A DNA stretch of 64,000 nt from CAKMZU01 sp965248335 (GTDB taxonomy: Bacteria > Pseudomonadota > Gammaproteobacteria > Pseudomonadales > DT-91): the NCBI GenBank assembly GCA_965248335.1, contig CBDFIY010000003.1, positions 806,001-870,000 on the forward strand, given 5' to 3'. Under the pieces are notes generated by a model. That model saw only the letters and a list, made by a program, of their open reading frames with translations. It did no database searches and was not told the DNA's origin. The translations under genes and the position numbers were made by a program. Below, in pieces: positions 44,165-54,757 of this stretch (position 1 is its first letter; each line of letters begins with the position of its first letter).

Positions 44165-44794
44165 TTATTGGCGTAGCTGCCCCTGAGTGCAACCTCCTGC
44201 CTTTTTTTTGATCAGGAAGGGCTGCTTGGCAGATTTACTGTTTTCTTTAGTGCCTTCTGTTTGCAGTGGTGTTCCTCTGCCTCTCCTTATGTATGGGCTG
44301 CCATCAAGCCTTGCAATTTGTGCTTCTGTTAAATTTGTGTCCTTGTTGTTATGAGTTCTATTACCTCTTCTTCTGGTAATGTGCGGGCTATCATCAAGGG
44401 TTGAAATTCGATCATTTGTTAGCTGGCTAGCCAAAGCCGATATTGTGCCTAGTAGATTGTCGGTTTCGGTAGTGATAGTTTGATGGCGAGGTGTTTCTGT
44501 GATTGTGGGTTCAATATTTTCAGCGTTGGCATCTGGTGAGGGATCAGTATAAATATAAAAGTTAGCCCCTTTAATATACTTATTTCCCTGCTTATCATAC
44601 CTATTACCTTCCTTGTCATATCGATAACCTTCATCATCATCATAAATATATACCGGATGATTTGTATTGTCGGTTATTTCCGAGAGTACGGGGACGGGCC
44701 TTAGATTTTGGTGAACATCTTGATCGTTTACAGCACAAATGTGGAGTGATAAAGAAAATGGGAAAAAAAATAAGAAATAATGCTTAAGAACCAT
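44165..44794 (-). CDS. Secreted protein with internal repeats, unknown function
   Basis: 209 residues. The leader LFFFPFSLSLHICAV is a signal peptide. The mature part contains a Tyr/Asp/Gly repeat (EGYRYDKEGNRYDKQGNKY) that faintly resembles YD-type repeats. Two copies of a basic motif follow, about 35 residues apart: LDDSPHITRRRGNR and LDGSPYIRRGRGTP. The C-terminus is Lys/Gln-rich with one Cys. The intervening region is Thr/Glu-rich and probably disordered. I do not recognise it. Confidence 0.65.
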   Translation of the reverse strand: MVLKHYFLFFFPFSLSLHICAVNDQDVHQNLRPVPVLSEITDNTNHPVYIYDDDEGYRYDKEGNRYDKQGNKYIKGANFYIYTDPSPDANAENIEPTITETPRHQTITTETDNLLGTISALASQLTNDRISTLDDSPHITRRRGNRTHNNKDTNLTEAQIARLDGSPYIRRGRGTPLQTEGTKENSKSAKQPFLIKKKAGGCTQGQLRQ

Positions 44795-44876
44795 GAAATT
44801 GAATACCCTAATAGAAAAACTAAAGACGCAACAATAAACCGTCGATCGAGCGTTGACGTTATGCGTCTATTTTTGT

Positions 44877-45986
44877 TCAACCTAGTTCCGGTGAAATCAC
44901 AGGTTTATTTTTGATCCGTAAGATTTTCTCTTTCACCCATTGGATGCATAGAGTAATGCAGAGCACGATAGGCATCAAAAGTAGTGTTTGTGTAGCGTTT
45001 AATGTTTGATACCCGATAAGGCCCATACCCCAGCAAACCACTATCCACTGGATAATATAAATCGAGGTCACACGCTTTGATAGGTAGCTCAAAAATTGAG
45101 TGAAATGATTTGTTAATCCAGCCTCTACTAAACGGTGAATACCCCAAAATAGCAGCATATTAATACCGAACAAATAAAGTACACCGCCTAATCCGAGATG
45201 AAAGAAATTATTAAAATGGTAGTCAAAATTTAAAAAACAAAGCCCTCCACCCGATAAGAGTGAGCCAAGCCCCACCCAAAACGTTTGGTTAAATAAGGCG
45301 AGATGCTCGAAATGCCTCTGCTTTAAAATCAAGCCCATCGCAAAACCTAACAGAATAAAACTGATCCAAGGGAATACAGGAAAATACACCTGATAATGGT
45401 TACTAAATAACAATCGTGCAACATAGCCAAAAGTGTCGTGATGATTCGCAAGACCACGTAGTTCGCCAGACAAAACAGCAATCAAGAACGCGAGGCCAAT
45501 AATAACCCAAGGATTTTGAATAAAATGACGAACAAAGGCGATAATAAACAAAGATATGCCTACCATTTGCAAAATATCGCCAGTACCGATCAGATAAAGA
45601 TATTGATTGGTCGTCAAGGGCGATTGCCAGCGGTAGGCTTCAATGAAGCTTTCTGGCATGGTGCCGAAAACCGCAATGGGCGCAATGAATTTTAAGGCAT
45701 TCATGATATAGGCGAAGGCCAAAATCATTAACCCGCGTAAGCAATCACTGCGCAAAGATTGCTTTTTGGAGAGACTGAGGGATATGCCCATTACAATCAA
45801 AAATGCAGCAGTGCCTTTACCGATAAAATGAATCACATGGCCGAGCCATGAATCTGCTTGTACACTGCTATCGGCATACATCCACAGTGTATGCACAAAA
45901 ATCATCAACAATACGGCAAGGCCACGGCCGTAGTCGATAACCTGAAAGCGCGGCACGTGACGAGATAAGGGTTGAGCGTTTGTCAT
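44877..45986 (-). CDS. HGSNAT-like (DUF1624/DUF5009) membrane acyltransferase at the end of the siderophore operon
   Basis: 369 residues from ATG 45986, which has AAAGG upstream and starts 10 bp after the synthetase stop; the upstream in-frame start lies inside the synthetase gene. The first helix contains VIDYGRGLAVLLMIFVHTLW, the His-bearing signature of heparan-alpha-glucosaminide N-acetyltransferase-like proteins, followed by GKGTAAFLIVMGISLSLSKK. About ten membrane helices. Such proteins move acyl groups across the membrane to an acceptor. Here it could acylate the siderophore or its precursor, or be unrelated. Transcription of it may suffer from the upstream insertion. Confidence 0.75.
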   Translation of the reverse strand: MTNAQPLSRHVPRFQVIDYGRGLAVLLMIFVHTLWMYADSSVQADSWLGHVIHFIGKGTAAFLIVMGISLSLSKKQSLRSDCLRGLMILAFAYIMNALKFIAPIAVFGTMPESFIEAYRWQSPLTTNQYLYLIGTGDILQMVGISLFIIAFVRHFIQNPWVIIGLAFLIAVLSGELRGLANHHDTFGYVARLLFSNHYQVYFPVFPWISFILLGFAMGLILKQRHFEHLALFNQTFWVGLGSLLSGGGLCFLNFDYHFNNFFHLGLGGVLYLFGINMLLFWGIHRLVEAGLTNHFTQFLSYLSKRVTSIYIIQWIVVCWGMGLIGYQTLNATQTLLLMPIVLCITLCIQWVKEKILRIKNKPVISPELG

Positions 45987-45996
45987 ACGTGAGCCT

Positions 45997-46338
45997 TTAG
46001 GTGGTTGATAGGTGGTGTTTGAAAGGGGCGACAGGGTTACTGATACGTCCGGCAAATTGCAGGCTATTGGCAGGGTCAGTTAAATCGACCATTTGTTTAT
46101 TGTTGCCGAGTTGTAAACGGTTAAGGCAAGAATGGGCGAAATCTTCAGCAAATAGATCATGCTGCGTAAATTGTTCCGCAAGATCAGGGTTGGCAGCTTG
46201 AAAGTTATGAATATGCAAGGCGACCTGCTGCCAAAAATTATGATCAGTAAAATCCATGTGCTCATAAAGAATGGCGGCCAAAAATCGGAAAAAGTCATCA
46301 AATACATCGGTGAAAATGGATAATAAGGGAGGCAGCAT
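45997..46338 (-). pseudogene. C-terminal fragment of the NIS siderophore synthetase, cut off by an insertion sequence
   Basis: The frame reads LSIFTDVFDDFFRFLAAIL and ends with CLNRLQLGNNKQMVDL and LQFAGRISNPV, the conserved C-terminus of IucA/IucC-type synthetases. It continues in frame from the fragment ending at 47642 once the element at 46327-47641 and one TTA copy are removed, giving ..DKDMELLSIFTDVF.. without a gap. It has no start of its own that would give a useful protein. Confidence 0.92.
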
Positions 46339-47641
46339 TTAAGAAGATACCTTTTTTGGGTGTATAGTCACATCCCACTTTTTCAGCTCGGCATGTCTTG
46401 TAATGTGGGGTTGAATCTCGTCAAGCACTTCCTTACTTGGCCTTACACCTTTCGTATAAACCTTATCAATTAAATCAACAATTGTTTTTTTACATTTATG
46501 CACAAGACTTTTTGTCCACTCCACCACCACATGAACTGAATTTAGAAGTGTGCCATTCCAATGGCTTTCCAAAAAAGCCCACCGCCTTTCAATGGGATTA
46601 TATTTGCTGTGATAAGGAGGGTAGTAAACCAGCCTGATTCTCAGCCCAGTTTGACTGGAAAATTGCACCATCCGCAAAAGAAACTGAGTTCGCAGGCTAT
46701 TACTCTCCGGGCCATTGTCTGTATAAATAATCAGCTCATCTTTGTCCTTGTTAGCTTCTTTGACATTCTCCCACCACAATTGCAGTGCATCACAAATAAA
46801 GTCGCTCGTCTTGTAGGAGAGTCCATAAACAACATGGAGTTGATCGTTATCTAGGTTAAGAATCCCAAATGGCACCATTTTATCTTTATCTGCCATATCG
46901 TGATCTAGCGCCTGGACCACTTCTGCTCCGCGAGATTTACCCGCTCTGGAAAAGTCGCCGAGATTAACAGTAGCCTTGCAGTCTATGCTGATCTGCAACG
47001 TGTTTTGTCGTTGACTGGCTTCTGCTCTAACTTTGTTGACGTTGTCGAAGATGGCGTTAGTTTCTGGTATTTTTTTTCAGGTTTGGATTTCTGCACCTTG
47101 CGGAGCTTATAACCCATCCTATTCAGGATATTGCTAATGGTTCGCTCTTTAGGTAGAAGGTCTTCTTGCCAGTTCTTTTCCTCGACTAGCTTCTGCCGTA
47201 CAACTTTGGCCGTTATGCGGGTATAGGCAAATGTATTTCTTAACCGTGAATCCGCTTGGCTTTCAGGCTCAACCAGGCTACGGATATCATCTTCAAGGCC
47301 TACCAGTGCAACCTCGGATTTATTTTTTCCGCAGGGTTCATAATTTCCATAACAGATCATCCCAGTTTTTTTTTCGTTGATCCCTAATGCAACCGCCTTT
47401 CGTCCAAACCCAAAGGTTGATTCAGTCAACCGGGCACTTCCACTGCAAAGGGTTTCAGAAACTTCAGCCATAAAAAGTCTTTTTTCAGGGTTTTTTAATA
47501 GCCTGGCTGCTAATTTGAAGAGAGAAATATACTCAGGTTCTATATCAATTGAAGTGGGCATAAATAAAATAGAGAATAAACAACTTTAGACATGTAATGG
47601 TAGGGCATCATACGCTGGTAATGTTTAAAATGCTACTTCCC
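46327..47641 (-). mobile_element. ISAzo13-type insertion sequence inside the siderophore synthetase gene
   Basis: 1315 bp. Its ends are imperfect inverted repeats (minus strand: GGGAAGTAGCATTTTAA at one end; the other end reads GGGAGGCAGCATTTAA as its complement). The flanks carry a 3-bp duplication, TAA on the plus strand at 46324-46326 and 47642-47644. It contains a two-frame transposase. Excision of element plus one duplication gives an open 781-codon host gene. Confidence 0.9.
46339..47561 (-). CDS. ISAzo13-family transposase in two frames (A8 slippery site)
   Basis: The first frame (47561-46983) gives the N-terminal half (starts MPTSIDIEPEYISLFKLAA; contains GRKAVALGIN and ERTISNILNRMGYKLRKVQK). 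The second frame (46998-46339, open further upstream) gives the DDE domain: ISIDCKATVNLGDFSRAGKS, IYTDNGPESNS and NPIERRWAF supply Asp, Asp and Glu. A run of eight A (minus strand; 47070-47077) lies just where a -1 shift joins PEKK to IPETNAIFDN, yielding about 407 residues, the normal size. Either programmed slippage or a frameshift mutation (or a homopolymer sequencing error) explains this. Confidence 0.85.
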
Positions 47642-49660
47642 TAACTCCATATCTTTATCGAGTGTGATGGCGATACGCTTTACATCGTCGGGAAGTGCAT
47701 CGGGCGATACATTAAGCAGGCAAATTTCTTCAGCGATATCTTTCATGAATGCCTTTACGGGGACATGTTGGTCAAAAGCCAAAATAAGATTTTCACCGTG
47801 CGGCATAAAGACCAATTTATGGCGGTAAAAACAATGTAAGAGCGGTGTGAGGTAAACCGAAAAATACGCCTGAAGCCATGCCTCAGTTGATAAACCGCTC
47901 GCGTTGATTAAAATTTTAACGAGTGCTTCACCCTCGAAGTCCACATGCAGCAAACCTGCCATGGTCATGAGCCTTTGTTCGCCTGATATTTTTGTTAGTG
48001 GGTTCTCACGCCATAAACAGGCCAGCATTTTTTTGAAAGGTGCATCCTTAAGTACTGGTAAATCATAGGTTCTCTGGCGATAACCCATGGCAGCTTCTTC
48101 TTTCAGGATCTCAAAAGGTAACTCTTTAAGAATTGCATCGTCTTTGAGTAATTGATCAATATAATCATTAATGGCAGGTGTTACGCGCATATAATCAGCA
48201 CTTAAACCACGAACGAACCCCATGTTGGTAATCGACAGCGCCACTTTGACATAACGTTTGCCAAAGCTGGATTGATTGAAAAAGGTACGAATAGACTGCT
48301 GTGGCTGGTAACGATCTTGCGACTCTCCTAAGTAAACCAGTTTTTGGTTTGCAATATCCTGTGTGAAGAGTTGCTGTAATTTGTTTTTCCATTGCCATGG
48401 ATGCACTGGCAAAAATACATAACCGCAAGGGTTAAGGTTTTGGTTGCGTAATAAAGCGATAAATTGATCACGTTCGCTCGCATCAAGTTCTTCCTCGATC
48501 AATTGTTGATAGTTGATACCTTCGCTATGACTAAAATGGCAGTCATTTTTATCGGCGGCTAGCCATACCAAAGATAAAGGCGTAGCGGCTTCTGGGCTAT
48601 AGTGATGAAAATCGGATTGATCAAAACCGATTCGTCCACTATTGGCAATAAAAATAGGGTGGCCTTCGATCATGATTTGCTCGAGCGTTTGAAAATCGGC
48701 ATCAAGCAATGCATCAATCGCTGTGGGGTTTTGGTATTTGAATAACAAGCTATAAAGCGTGCTGTTAACTTCTTCGAGATAGTTGGCCAAGGCAAGCTGC
48801 TGAAGGCCGAGTGCATCGGCAAAATCTAAAATAAAATGACTGATACACAATGTACGATGTTGTCCATTATCATCAAGGCAACGAATGGATGGTGCATCGA
48901 TTAAGTAATGCTCTAGCAGCAAAATATCCGCCGTGAATTGATAACGATTACCAGAAGGCTCGGCGACGACTTCAAACAAACGTGCAGCACATTTTGTGGG
49001 TATGATGAGTCGCTCATGAATAAATTCAGTCAGTGATTTTTTGATGAGGTGAAGATTCACACGCTCAAAGCCTTCTCTGTCTTGAATATCCACAGCTTGT
49101 TTCGTGGCTGTGTTCATCCACTGCTTATAGGCAAAGGAAAAATCTTGTTTCTCACAAATACCCAAATACGCTGTTTTGTTTTCCAGCTGAATTTGCTGCG
49201 TATGTTTAAAGCCAAAGCGCCGGTTCAGTTTATGAATGTTTGTGTTACGGATGTCGGGTTCAACCAAAAGGCGAGTGATTTGTTTTTCGTTAAATAAAAA
49301 ATCAAGGCAGGATGCAAAAATATGGCTGCTAAAACCGCTGATAGGTGTTTTGTTGGGCGCAAGCAAAATATGCATACCGCAATCACCTTCGTGAATATCA
49401 ATATGCTTGGCGAGTGGAGAGCTTGCGGGTTGATAAGTTTCTAAAAAACACACAGGTTGCTGTGCAATAAGGCCGATAAAGCACGCCGTACCCTGTTGAT
49501 CAATCAGCTTTGCATATTCAGCTGTGATCTGTGTTGTGCTGTGCGATTGCATCCCCCAAAAATGCGCATAAGGCTGCGTGACCCAGTCATGAAATAATTC
49601 AACATCATGCGTAAAAGAAAAGCGTTTAAAGGTAACAGAACCTAAAGGTGTATTTGTCAT
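47633..49660 (-). pseudogene. Acyltransferase-NIS siderophore synthetase fusion (DfoC-like), interrupted at codon 673
   Basis: Starts at ATG 49660 (GGAGG 7 bp upstream, one-base overlap with the MFS stop). Residues 1-175 are a GNAT acyltransferase of the IucB/AlcB type (LLVEPDIRNTNIHKLNRRFGF). Residues about 200-672 are an IucA/IucC ATP-dependent synthetase (IMIEGHPIFIANSGRIGFD, LPVHPWQWKN, LSITNMGFVRGLS, KLVFMPHGENLILAF). The fusion acylates an N-hydroxydiamine and then condenses the units into a hydroxamate siderophore, as DfoC does for desferrioxamines. The frame meets a stop inside the inserted element after DMELGK; the missing 108 residues are at 45997-46323. Probably inactive. Confidence 0.92.
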
Positions 49661-50826
49661 CAAGAAACCTCCACTGTTTTAGCTGTGTTAACGGTTGAAA
49701 ATAAGAAAAGTAATGCGACAAAGGCACAAAGAAACCCTGCAGCAGAAAGATAAAAAGGCGTAGAAAGGCCAAAGGTATCGACAAGCGCAGCCGATGCAAA
49801 TGAAGCGGCAATCAAACCAATATTTTGGCTAATATGAAGCTTGGCAAAGTGTTGGCCAAAATCAGCTTGTGGGCTGGCTTCGAAAAGAATGAGTTCTAAT
49901 CTAACCGTCATTTGATAAAGCGCCCATGCATAAAGAATACGGCCTAACACAATGGATAACATATGCGGTTGCGATTGAAGTAAGGTGGCTGCAATACTCA
50001 AGCCTATTGCTGAGCCGAGTAGTTGAAGGTGGCTTTTTTTCGATATTTTGATGTGGTCATAGCCGAGACAACAGAGTGCAATGATCGCCGGAATGGCATA
50101 TACACAAGCGGTTATCAGTGTATTTTTTATTTGTGACACATCTTGCCAGTACAGGGTAAAAAACGGACGAATCAAAAACGCACTGAAGTAAACAAATACC
50201 GAAATAATGCAAAGTTTGATCAGTAAAGGGAATGTATTGGTTTTTTGAGAAGCGGCCTCATGGGTATCATTTACAGGGGCTGAAATACGTGTTTTTAAGT
50301 AGAAACACAACCCAACCTGCAAAATATCGGCACAGGCCATGAGTAAATAGACCGCTTGCGCGCTAAAGTGCGTCATCCAAACCCCACCTAAAAATGCACC
50401 GCCAATGCCACCAATATGCATGAGCACAGAAAATAAACCCACAAGCCCTAGGTGTTGATCGCGTGATTCCAAACGTAAAACGAAAGGGTAAATGAGTAAA
50501 TAGCTCGCCTTGAAAGCCAGCATTAATTGCGAAAGTAGCCAGAAGAGCCAAAGCTCCGTCACGAAGTAGCAGGCGATAGCCAAAGTGCCTGCAATGAGCT
50601 GGGTGACTACCCATAAATCTAGCTCGTGAATGTTTTTAGCCACTTTTGCCCATAAGGGTAAGCAGAGCATTACGGTGAGGCAGCTCATTGCCAGATAGGC
50701 ACCTGTCACCTCTGCATCGCTTACTTGGAAAGCTTGCTCAAAGAATATTGGATAATAGGGCAGTAACAAGGTATCTACAGTGACTGATACTAAGGTTAAT
50801 GCGATAAGGGTTAATTTTATATTCAT
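49660..50826 (-). CDS. MFS transporter, probable siderophore exporter
   Basis: 388 residues, about 12 membrane helices, typical of the MFS drug:H+ group (TGAYLAMSCLTVMLCLPLWAK, LVGLFSVLMHIGGIGGAFLG). It overlaps the monooxygenase gene upstream (ATGA) and the synthetase downstream, so it is translationally coupled to siderophore synthesis. Export of the finished siderophore is the natural reading. Import of ferric siderophore from periplasm to cytoplasm, as done by some MFS permeases, is the alternative. Confidence 0.85.
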   Translation of the reverse strand: MNIKLTLIALTLVSVTVDTLLLPYYPIFFEQAFQVSDAEVTGAYLAMSCLTVMLCLPLWAKVAKNIHELDLWVVTQLIAGTLAIACYFVTELWLFWLLSQLMLAFKASYLLIYPFVLRLESRDQHLGLVGLFSVLMHIGGIGGAFLGGVWMTHFSAQAVYLLMACADILQVGLCFYLKTRISAPVNDTHEAASQKTNTFPLLIKLCIISVFVYFSAFLIRPFFTLYWQDVSQIKNTLITACVYAIPAIIALCCLGYDHIKISKKSHLQLLGSAIGLSIAATLLQSQPHMLSIVLGRILYAWALYQMTVRLELILFEASPQADFGQHFAKLHISQNIGLIAASFASAALVDTFGLSTPFYLSAAGFLCAFVALLFLFSTVNTAKTVEVS

Positions 50827-52115
50827 GTCATGACACCCTTGGCATCGAATGTTTGAAAAGCTATGCGTTCTTCTATCGGGTAATAAGCAAACCCTAAAAG
50901 CTCGCGAATGATGATGCTGTTGCGGTAACAGGCCATGCCGAGATCGGGGGTAGAAAACCCATGAGTATGGAGTTCGGCATTTTGTACAAAAATGCTGTTA
51001 TTGGTATCGATACTGTAATTTCTTTTAACGGCGTAGCGGTTTTCATTATCCCATTCAATACGATCGTGAATGCCTTGGATAAAAGCCGGTGGCTGGTAGT
51101 TAAAACCTGTTGCAAAAATCACAGCATCACTGATCAAAGAAAAATCTTGTTGTTGCTCTTGCTGGTAGCAATGCAAGTGAAATGAGTTATCAGGGCGTTG
51201 CGTAATCTTATCTAATCGACTATTGGTGATAAGTGTTGTTGATAACGTCTTATCCAGAGATTTTATATAAAGCGTATCGTGAATCGCATTGATTAAATCA
51301 GTATTGATACCTTTGTAGAGATTTTTCTGCGAAGCGTTTAGCTGATCTTTTTTTGTATTGGGGAGTGCATAAAAGTAATCAACATACTCAGGTGATGTCA
51401 TTTCTAGTGTGAGTTTACTGTACTCCAATGGAAAAAATCGTGGCGAACGAGTGACCCAGTTAAGCTGATAGTTAAGGCGATCGATATCTTGTAAAAGGTC
51501 GTAATAAATTTCAGCTGCTGATTGGCCTCCACCGACAAGCGTAATACTTGATTGCTGTTGTAATGCTGTTTTTTGTGTCAGGTAATCTGTTGAATGCAAC
51601 AAATTATTCGCATCAAGCGATACATCACAATCAGGGATAAAAGGCCTTGGGCCTGTGCCAAGAATCAGTTTTTTCGTGGTGTAGGTTCGTGTGATGCCCG
51701 CTTGATGGCAAACAACAATATATTCTGCTTTTCCTTCATCATAAGTAATGCCAGTGACACAAGAGGAAAAGAGAATGGAATTCAGCTGGTCAATGACCCA
51801 GCGGCAATATTGATTGTACTCTTTACGCATTAATAAAAAATTTTCACGAATATAAAAAGCATAAATTCGACCTGATTTTTTACAGTAATTTAAAAAGCTG
51901 AGCGGGTGTGTGGGGTCTGCAAGCGTGACGAGATCTGATAAAAAAGGGGTCTGCAAATGTGCAGATTCGAGCATCAATCCAGGATGCCAATTAAACTCAC
52001 TGTTTTGCTCTAAAAATAACCCATCAAGATCATCAATATTACTCGTGAGTGCGGCGAGTGATAGATTAAAAGGGCCGAGACCAATGGCGATGAAATCGTA
52101 AACGGAGGTGCTCAT
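50823..52115 (-). CDS. Lysine/diamine N-monooxygenase (IucD/DesB/DfoA type)
   Basis: 430 residues. IAIGLGPFNLSLAAL binds FAD, TLVGGGQSAAEIYYDL binds NADPH, and ATGFNYQPPA is the conserved C-terminal motif of N-hydroxylating monooxygenases. HLQTPFLSDLVTLADPTHPL is typical of IucD-like enzymes. It should hydroxylate the terminal amine of a diamine (cadaverine or putrescine) made by the neighbouring decarboxylase, or lysine/ornithine directly. It overlaps both neighbours by ATGA. Confidence 0.93.
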   Translation of the reverse strand: MSTSVYDFIAIGLGPFNLSLAALTSNIDDLDGLFLEQNSEFNWHPGLMLESAHLQTPFLSDLVTLADPTHPLSFLNYCKKSGRIYAFYIRENFLLMRKEYNQYCRWVIDQLNSILFSSCVTGITYDEGKAEYIVVCHQAGITRTYTTKKLILGTGPRPFIPDCDVSLDANNLLHSTDYLTQKTALQQQSSITLVGGGQSAAEIYYDLLQDIDRLNYQLNWVTRSPRFFPLEYSKLTLEMTSPEYVDYFYALPNTKKDQLNASQKNLYKGINTDLINAIHDTLYIKSLDKTLSTTLITNSRLDKITQRPDNSFHLHCYQQEQQQDFSLISDAVIFATGFNYQPPAFIQGIHDRIEWDNENRYAVKRNYSIDTNNSIFVQNAELHTHGFSTPDLGMACYRNSIIIRELLGFAYYPIEERIAFQTFDAKGVMT

Positions 52116-53650
52116 GCAACTGTCTCCAAGCTGTTATTTGTTGTACTTTTCTGTTGTAAATAAGCATTAGCGGTGCGCTTGATTTCATCACAGGCACTGA
52201 TGATGTGGGATATTTCGGTATTGGGGTTTAAAAAGGTCATTTTTAGATACTGCTTGCCTTGGTATGTCGTGGCGGCAATCATTGTTTGGCCTTTTGCAAC
52301 GATCTGCTGGCGGGTGCGGTAATTGCAATCATTCAATAGATCATCGTTATAGTGACAGTGAGTTGGAATAAAGCGAAAGACGAGGGTGCTCAAGTCACCA
52401 GTAGGTAAAACCTCAAAATTGGGTTGTTGACCAATGATGCGTTCTGCTTTTTTTGCCGTTTTACAAACTTTATCGAACGTTTCACCGATGGCTTCTTTAC
52501 CAATAACACGTAATGTCATCCAAAGTTTTAATGCATCGAAACGTCGAGTGGTCTGCAAGCTTTTATTGACTAAATTAGGCGTGCCATCATTCGTCTGGCT
52601 TAACGGATTCAAATAATCGGCATGGTAGGTGATGTGCTTGAAATGCGTTTGATCACTCACCAAAAATGCACTGCAACTGACCGGTTGAAAAAAAGATTTA
52701 TGGAAATCCAGCGTGACAGAATCTGCTTGCTCAATACCTTTAAGTAAATATCGGCGTGTGTCAGAGGCTAAGAGGCCGCAACCATAAGCTGCATCTACAT
52801 GCATCCAAAGACCGTTTTTCTTGGCAAGCTTGGCAATGGGTGTGAGTGGGTCAATGCTGCCAAAATCTGTCGTGCCTGCGGTGGCAACAACGGCGATAGG
52901 TATTTTTCCTTGACGCTTGGCTCGAGTAATCGCAGCTTCCAGCGCATCGGCACACATTTTGTAGCGATTATCACAAGCAATTTTGATAACGGATTGATAT
53001 CCCAGGCCACAGAGTGCAGCAGCTTTTTCAATACTAAAGTGGCTGAGTTCAGAGCAAAAAATAACAAAACGCGAAGCACATAAAGGCAACCCGTAATTCT
53101 TTGTAATATGGCCGTTGAGTCGTTGTTCGCAGAAACTGTCGCGTGCAAGCAGTATGGCCATAAGGTTTGGTTGTGTTCCACCGGCTGTAAACACGCCATC
53201 GGCTTGTTTGCCAAGGCCACATTGTTCGGCAGACCAATTAATCATTTGTTGTTCGATCAGGGTAGCGCCTGCACTTTGATCCCATGTGTCGACCGAAGTG
53301 TTTATCGCTGTCGCGATCATTTCAGACATAATTGAAACGTTAGATATCGGGCAGTTTAAATGCGCCATGTTTTTTTCATCATGAAAAAAAACAGCGTGAT
53401 CGAGATAAATGTCTTGTAATTCGAGCAGTGCTTTGTCGCTTGATTCTAGGGGTTTATTGAGATTAACGGCCTGGATTTTTTTAAGTAATTCTGAAACCTT
53501 TGCACCAGAGAAAGGTTGTTGGGTTTGCTGAATTTGTTGTGTGATTGTTTTTGTTGTCGTTTGGATGAGCTGTTCAAATTGTGCAATATTTTTTGAGTGG
53601 AATAACCAGCCCTCATTATTTGATCCTTTTGTTATTGATGTTGTTTTCAT
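52112..53650 (-). CDS. PLP-dependent amino acid decarboxylase (DesA/DfoJ type)
   Basis: 512 residues, group II decarboxylase fold. GVFTAGGTQPNLMAILLARD, VVATAGTTDFGSIDPLTPIA and HVDAAYGCGLLASDTRRYL are conserved. TLDFHKSFFQPVSCSAFLV carries the PLP-binding Lys. In desferrioxamine-type clusters this enzyme makes cadaverine from lysine; diaminobutyrate or ornithine decarboxylation is also found in the family, so substrate is inferred. It is first after the receptor, 119 bp downstream. Confidence 0.92.
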   Translation of the reverse strand: MKTTSITKGSNNEGWLFHSKNIAQFEQLIQTTTKTITQQIQQTQQPFSGAKVSELLKKIQAVNLNKPLESSDKALLELQDIYLDHAVFFHDEKNMAHLNCPISNVSIMSEMIATAINTSVDTWDQSAGATLIEQQMINWSAEQCGLGKQADGVFTAGGTQPNLMAILLARDSFCEQRLNGHITKNYGLPLCASRFVIFCSELSHFSIEKAAALCGLGYQSVIKIACDNRYKMCADALEAAITRAKRQGKIPIAVVATAGTTDFGSIDPLTPIAKLAKKNGLWMHVDAAYGCGLLASDTRRYLLKGIEQADSVTLDFHKSFFQPVSCSAFLVSDQTHFKHITYHADYLNPLSQTNDGTPNLVNKSLQTTRRFDALKLWMTLRVIGKEAIGETFDKVCKTAKKAERIIGQQPNFEVLPTGDLSTLVFRFIPTHCHYNDDLLNDCNYRTRQQIVAKGQTMIAATTYQGKQYLKMTFLNPNTEISHIISACDEIKRTANAYLQQKSTTNNSLETVA

Positions 53651-53769
53651 GACACCTGCCTTTTATGACGTTTTTTGAGGCGAATGAATCTAACGGAGTA
53701 AATAAATTTCTCCGTAATTTTTAATGAATGGGTAATTAGGCAGTGGTTAGCTGCCTAAATTAAGGTGCG

Positions 53770-54757
53770 CTAGAATTTAGCGGCTACGCGGAGCACGGCC
53801 GTTCTAGCTGTGCCGTAGTAACAATCGCCACGTGCGAGGCATGTCGATACATAGGTTTTATCGGTGAGATTGTTGACGTTGAGTGCAACATCGACACGGT
53901 CATTTTCATAACCGACCATCGCGTCCATTAATGTATATGAAGGTGTTTTTAATGTGTCTGTTCCATTTTGGCTTGCACCGTTAAAGCGTGCGCCGAAGCC
54001 TGTTTTAAAGCCTGCTAAGAAGTTTGTAGGTTTGTAGCTTATCCATGTAGTAGCGCTGTATTTAGGTACTGATGCCAATTGATAACCATTTTGATCTTCG
54101 CTGTCGATCATTGCGGCTGTGGCATTGATGGCGAAATCGCTGATAGGTAAATATCCTTCAAGTTCATAGCCGTAAATTTTCCCTTCACCAATTTGCATAT
54201 TAGAACCCGCGATACCATTAGGGTTGTTCAGATTTTTTTGTTTAATATTGAAGTATGATGCAGTGAGGTAACCTTGGTGACCTTCTGGCTGATACTTAAG
54301 TCCAGCTTCAAGTTGTTGGCTCTCTTTAGGCTTTAAAGCTTTTCCTGTTTTTTGATCGACACCAACAACGGCTTCAAAGCTGTCAGCATAACTAACATAA
54401 GGCGAAAGCCCAAAATCGAGTTGATACATAGCGCCAGCGCTAAGGCTTACAGCACTATCGGTTTGTTTTTTCTCAGTTAAGGTTTTGGACGAAATATGGT
54501 CATATCGAATGCCAACGTTCACCAAGAGATTTTCATAAGAGAGCTGCTCTGTTGCATAAACACCTGTACTGATCGTTTTGCTATTTGAAGCTCTGGCGTA
54601 AGGCGCTAGCTCTGCTTGAGTGGGTATTTTTCCGTATTGCGGATTAAAAACATTGACCCAATAGGTTTCATTCAAGGTATCTTTACCCAGTGCATAGGCG
54701 TAGTAGCCTTCATCTTTAAGTCTCACATCTTGATGCTGAACACCGAGAATAACTTTA
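53770..54757 (-). pseudogene. C-terminal part of the ferric-siderophore TonB-dependent receptor
   Basis: From the target duplication at 54757 the frame reads KVILGVQHQDVRLKDEGYY and continues through barrel strands (YENLLVNVGIRYDHISSKTL, YQLDFGLSPYVSYADSFEA, YMDAMVGYE-like) to a terminal Phe (VAAKF). It joins the N-terminal half at 55779 in frame after removal of the element. The first ATG inside this half is at 54726, so any product would lack the plug. Confidence 0.92.

Noticed and set aside
45987..46055. Upstream start for the HGSNAT-like protein
   Set aside because: It would lie inside the synthetase C-terminus; ATG 45986 has a better ribosome binding site and starts just before the first conserved helix.
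46001..46854. Plus-strand open frames across the ISAzo13-type element and the synthetase fragment
   Set aside because: They oppose well-supported minus-strand genes and show no domain.
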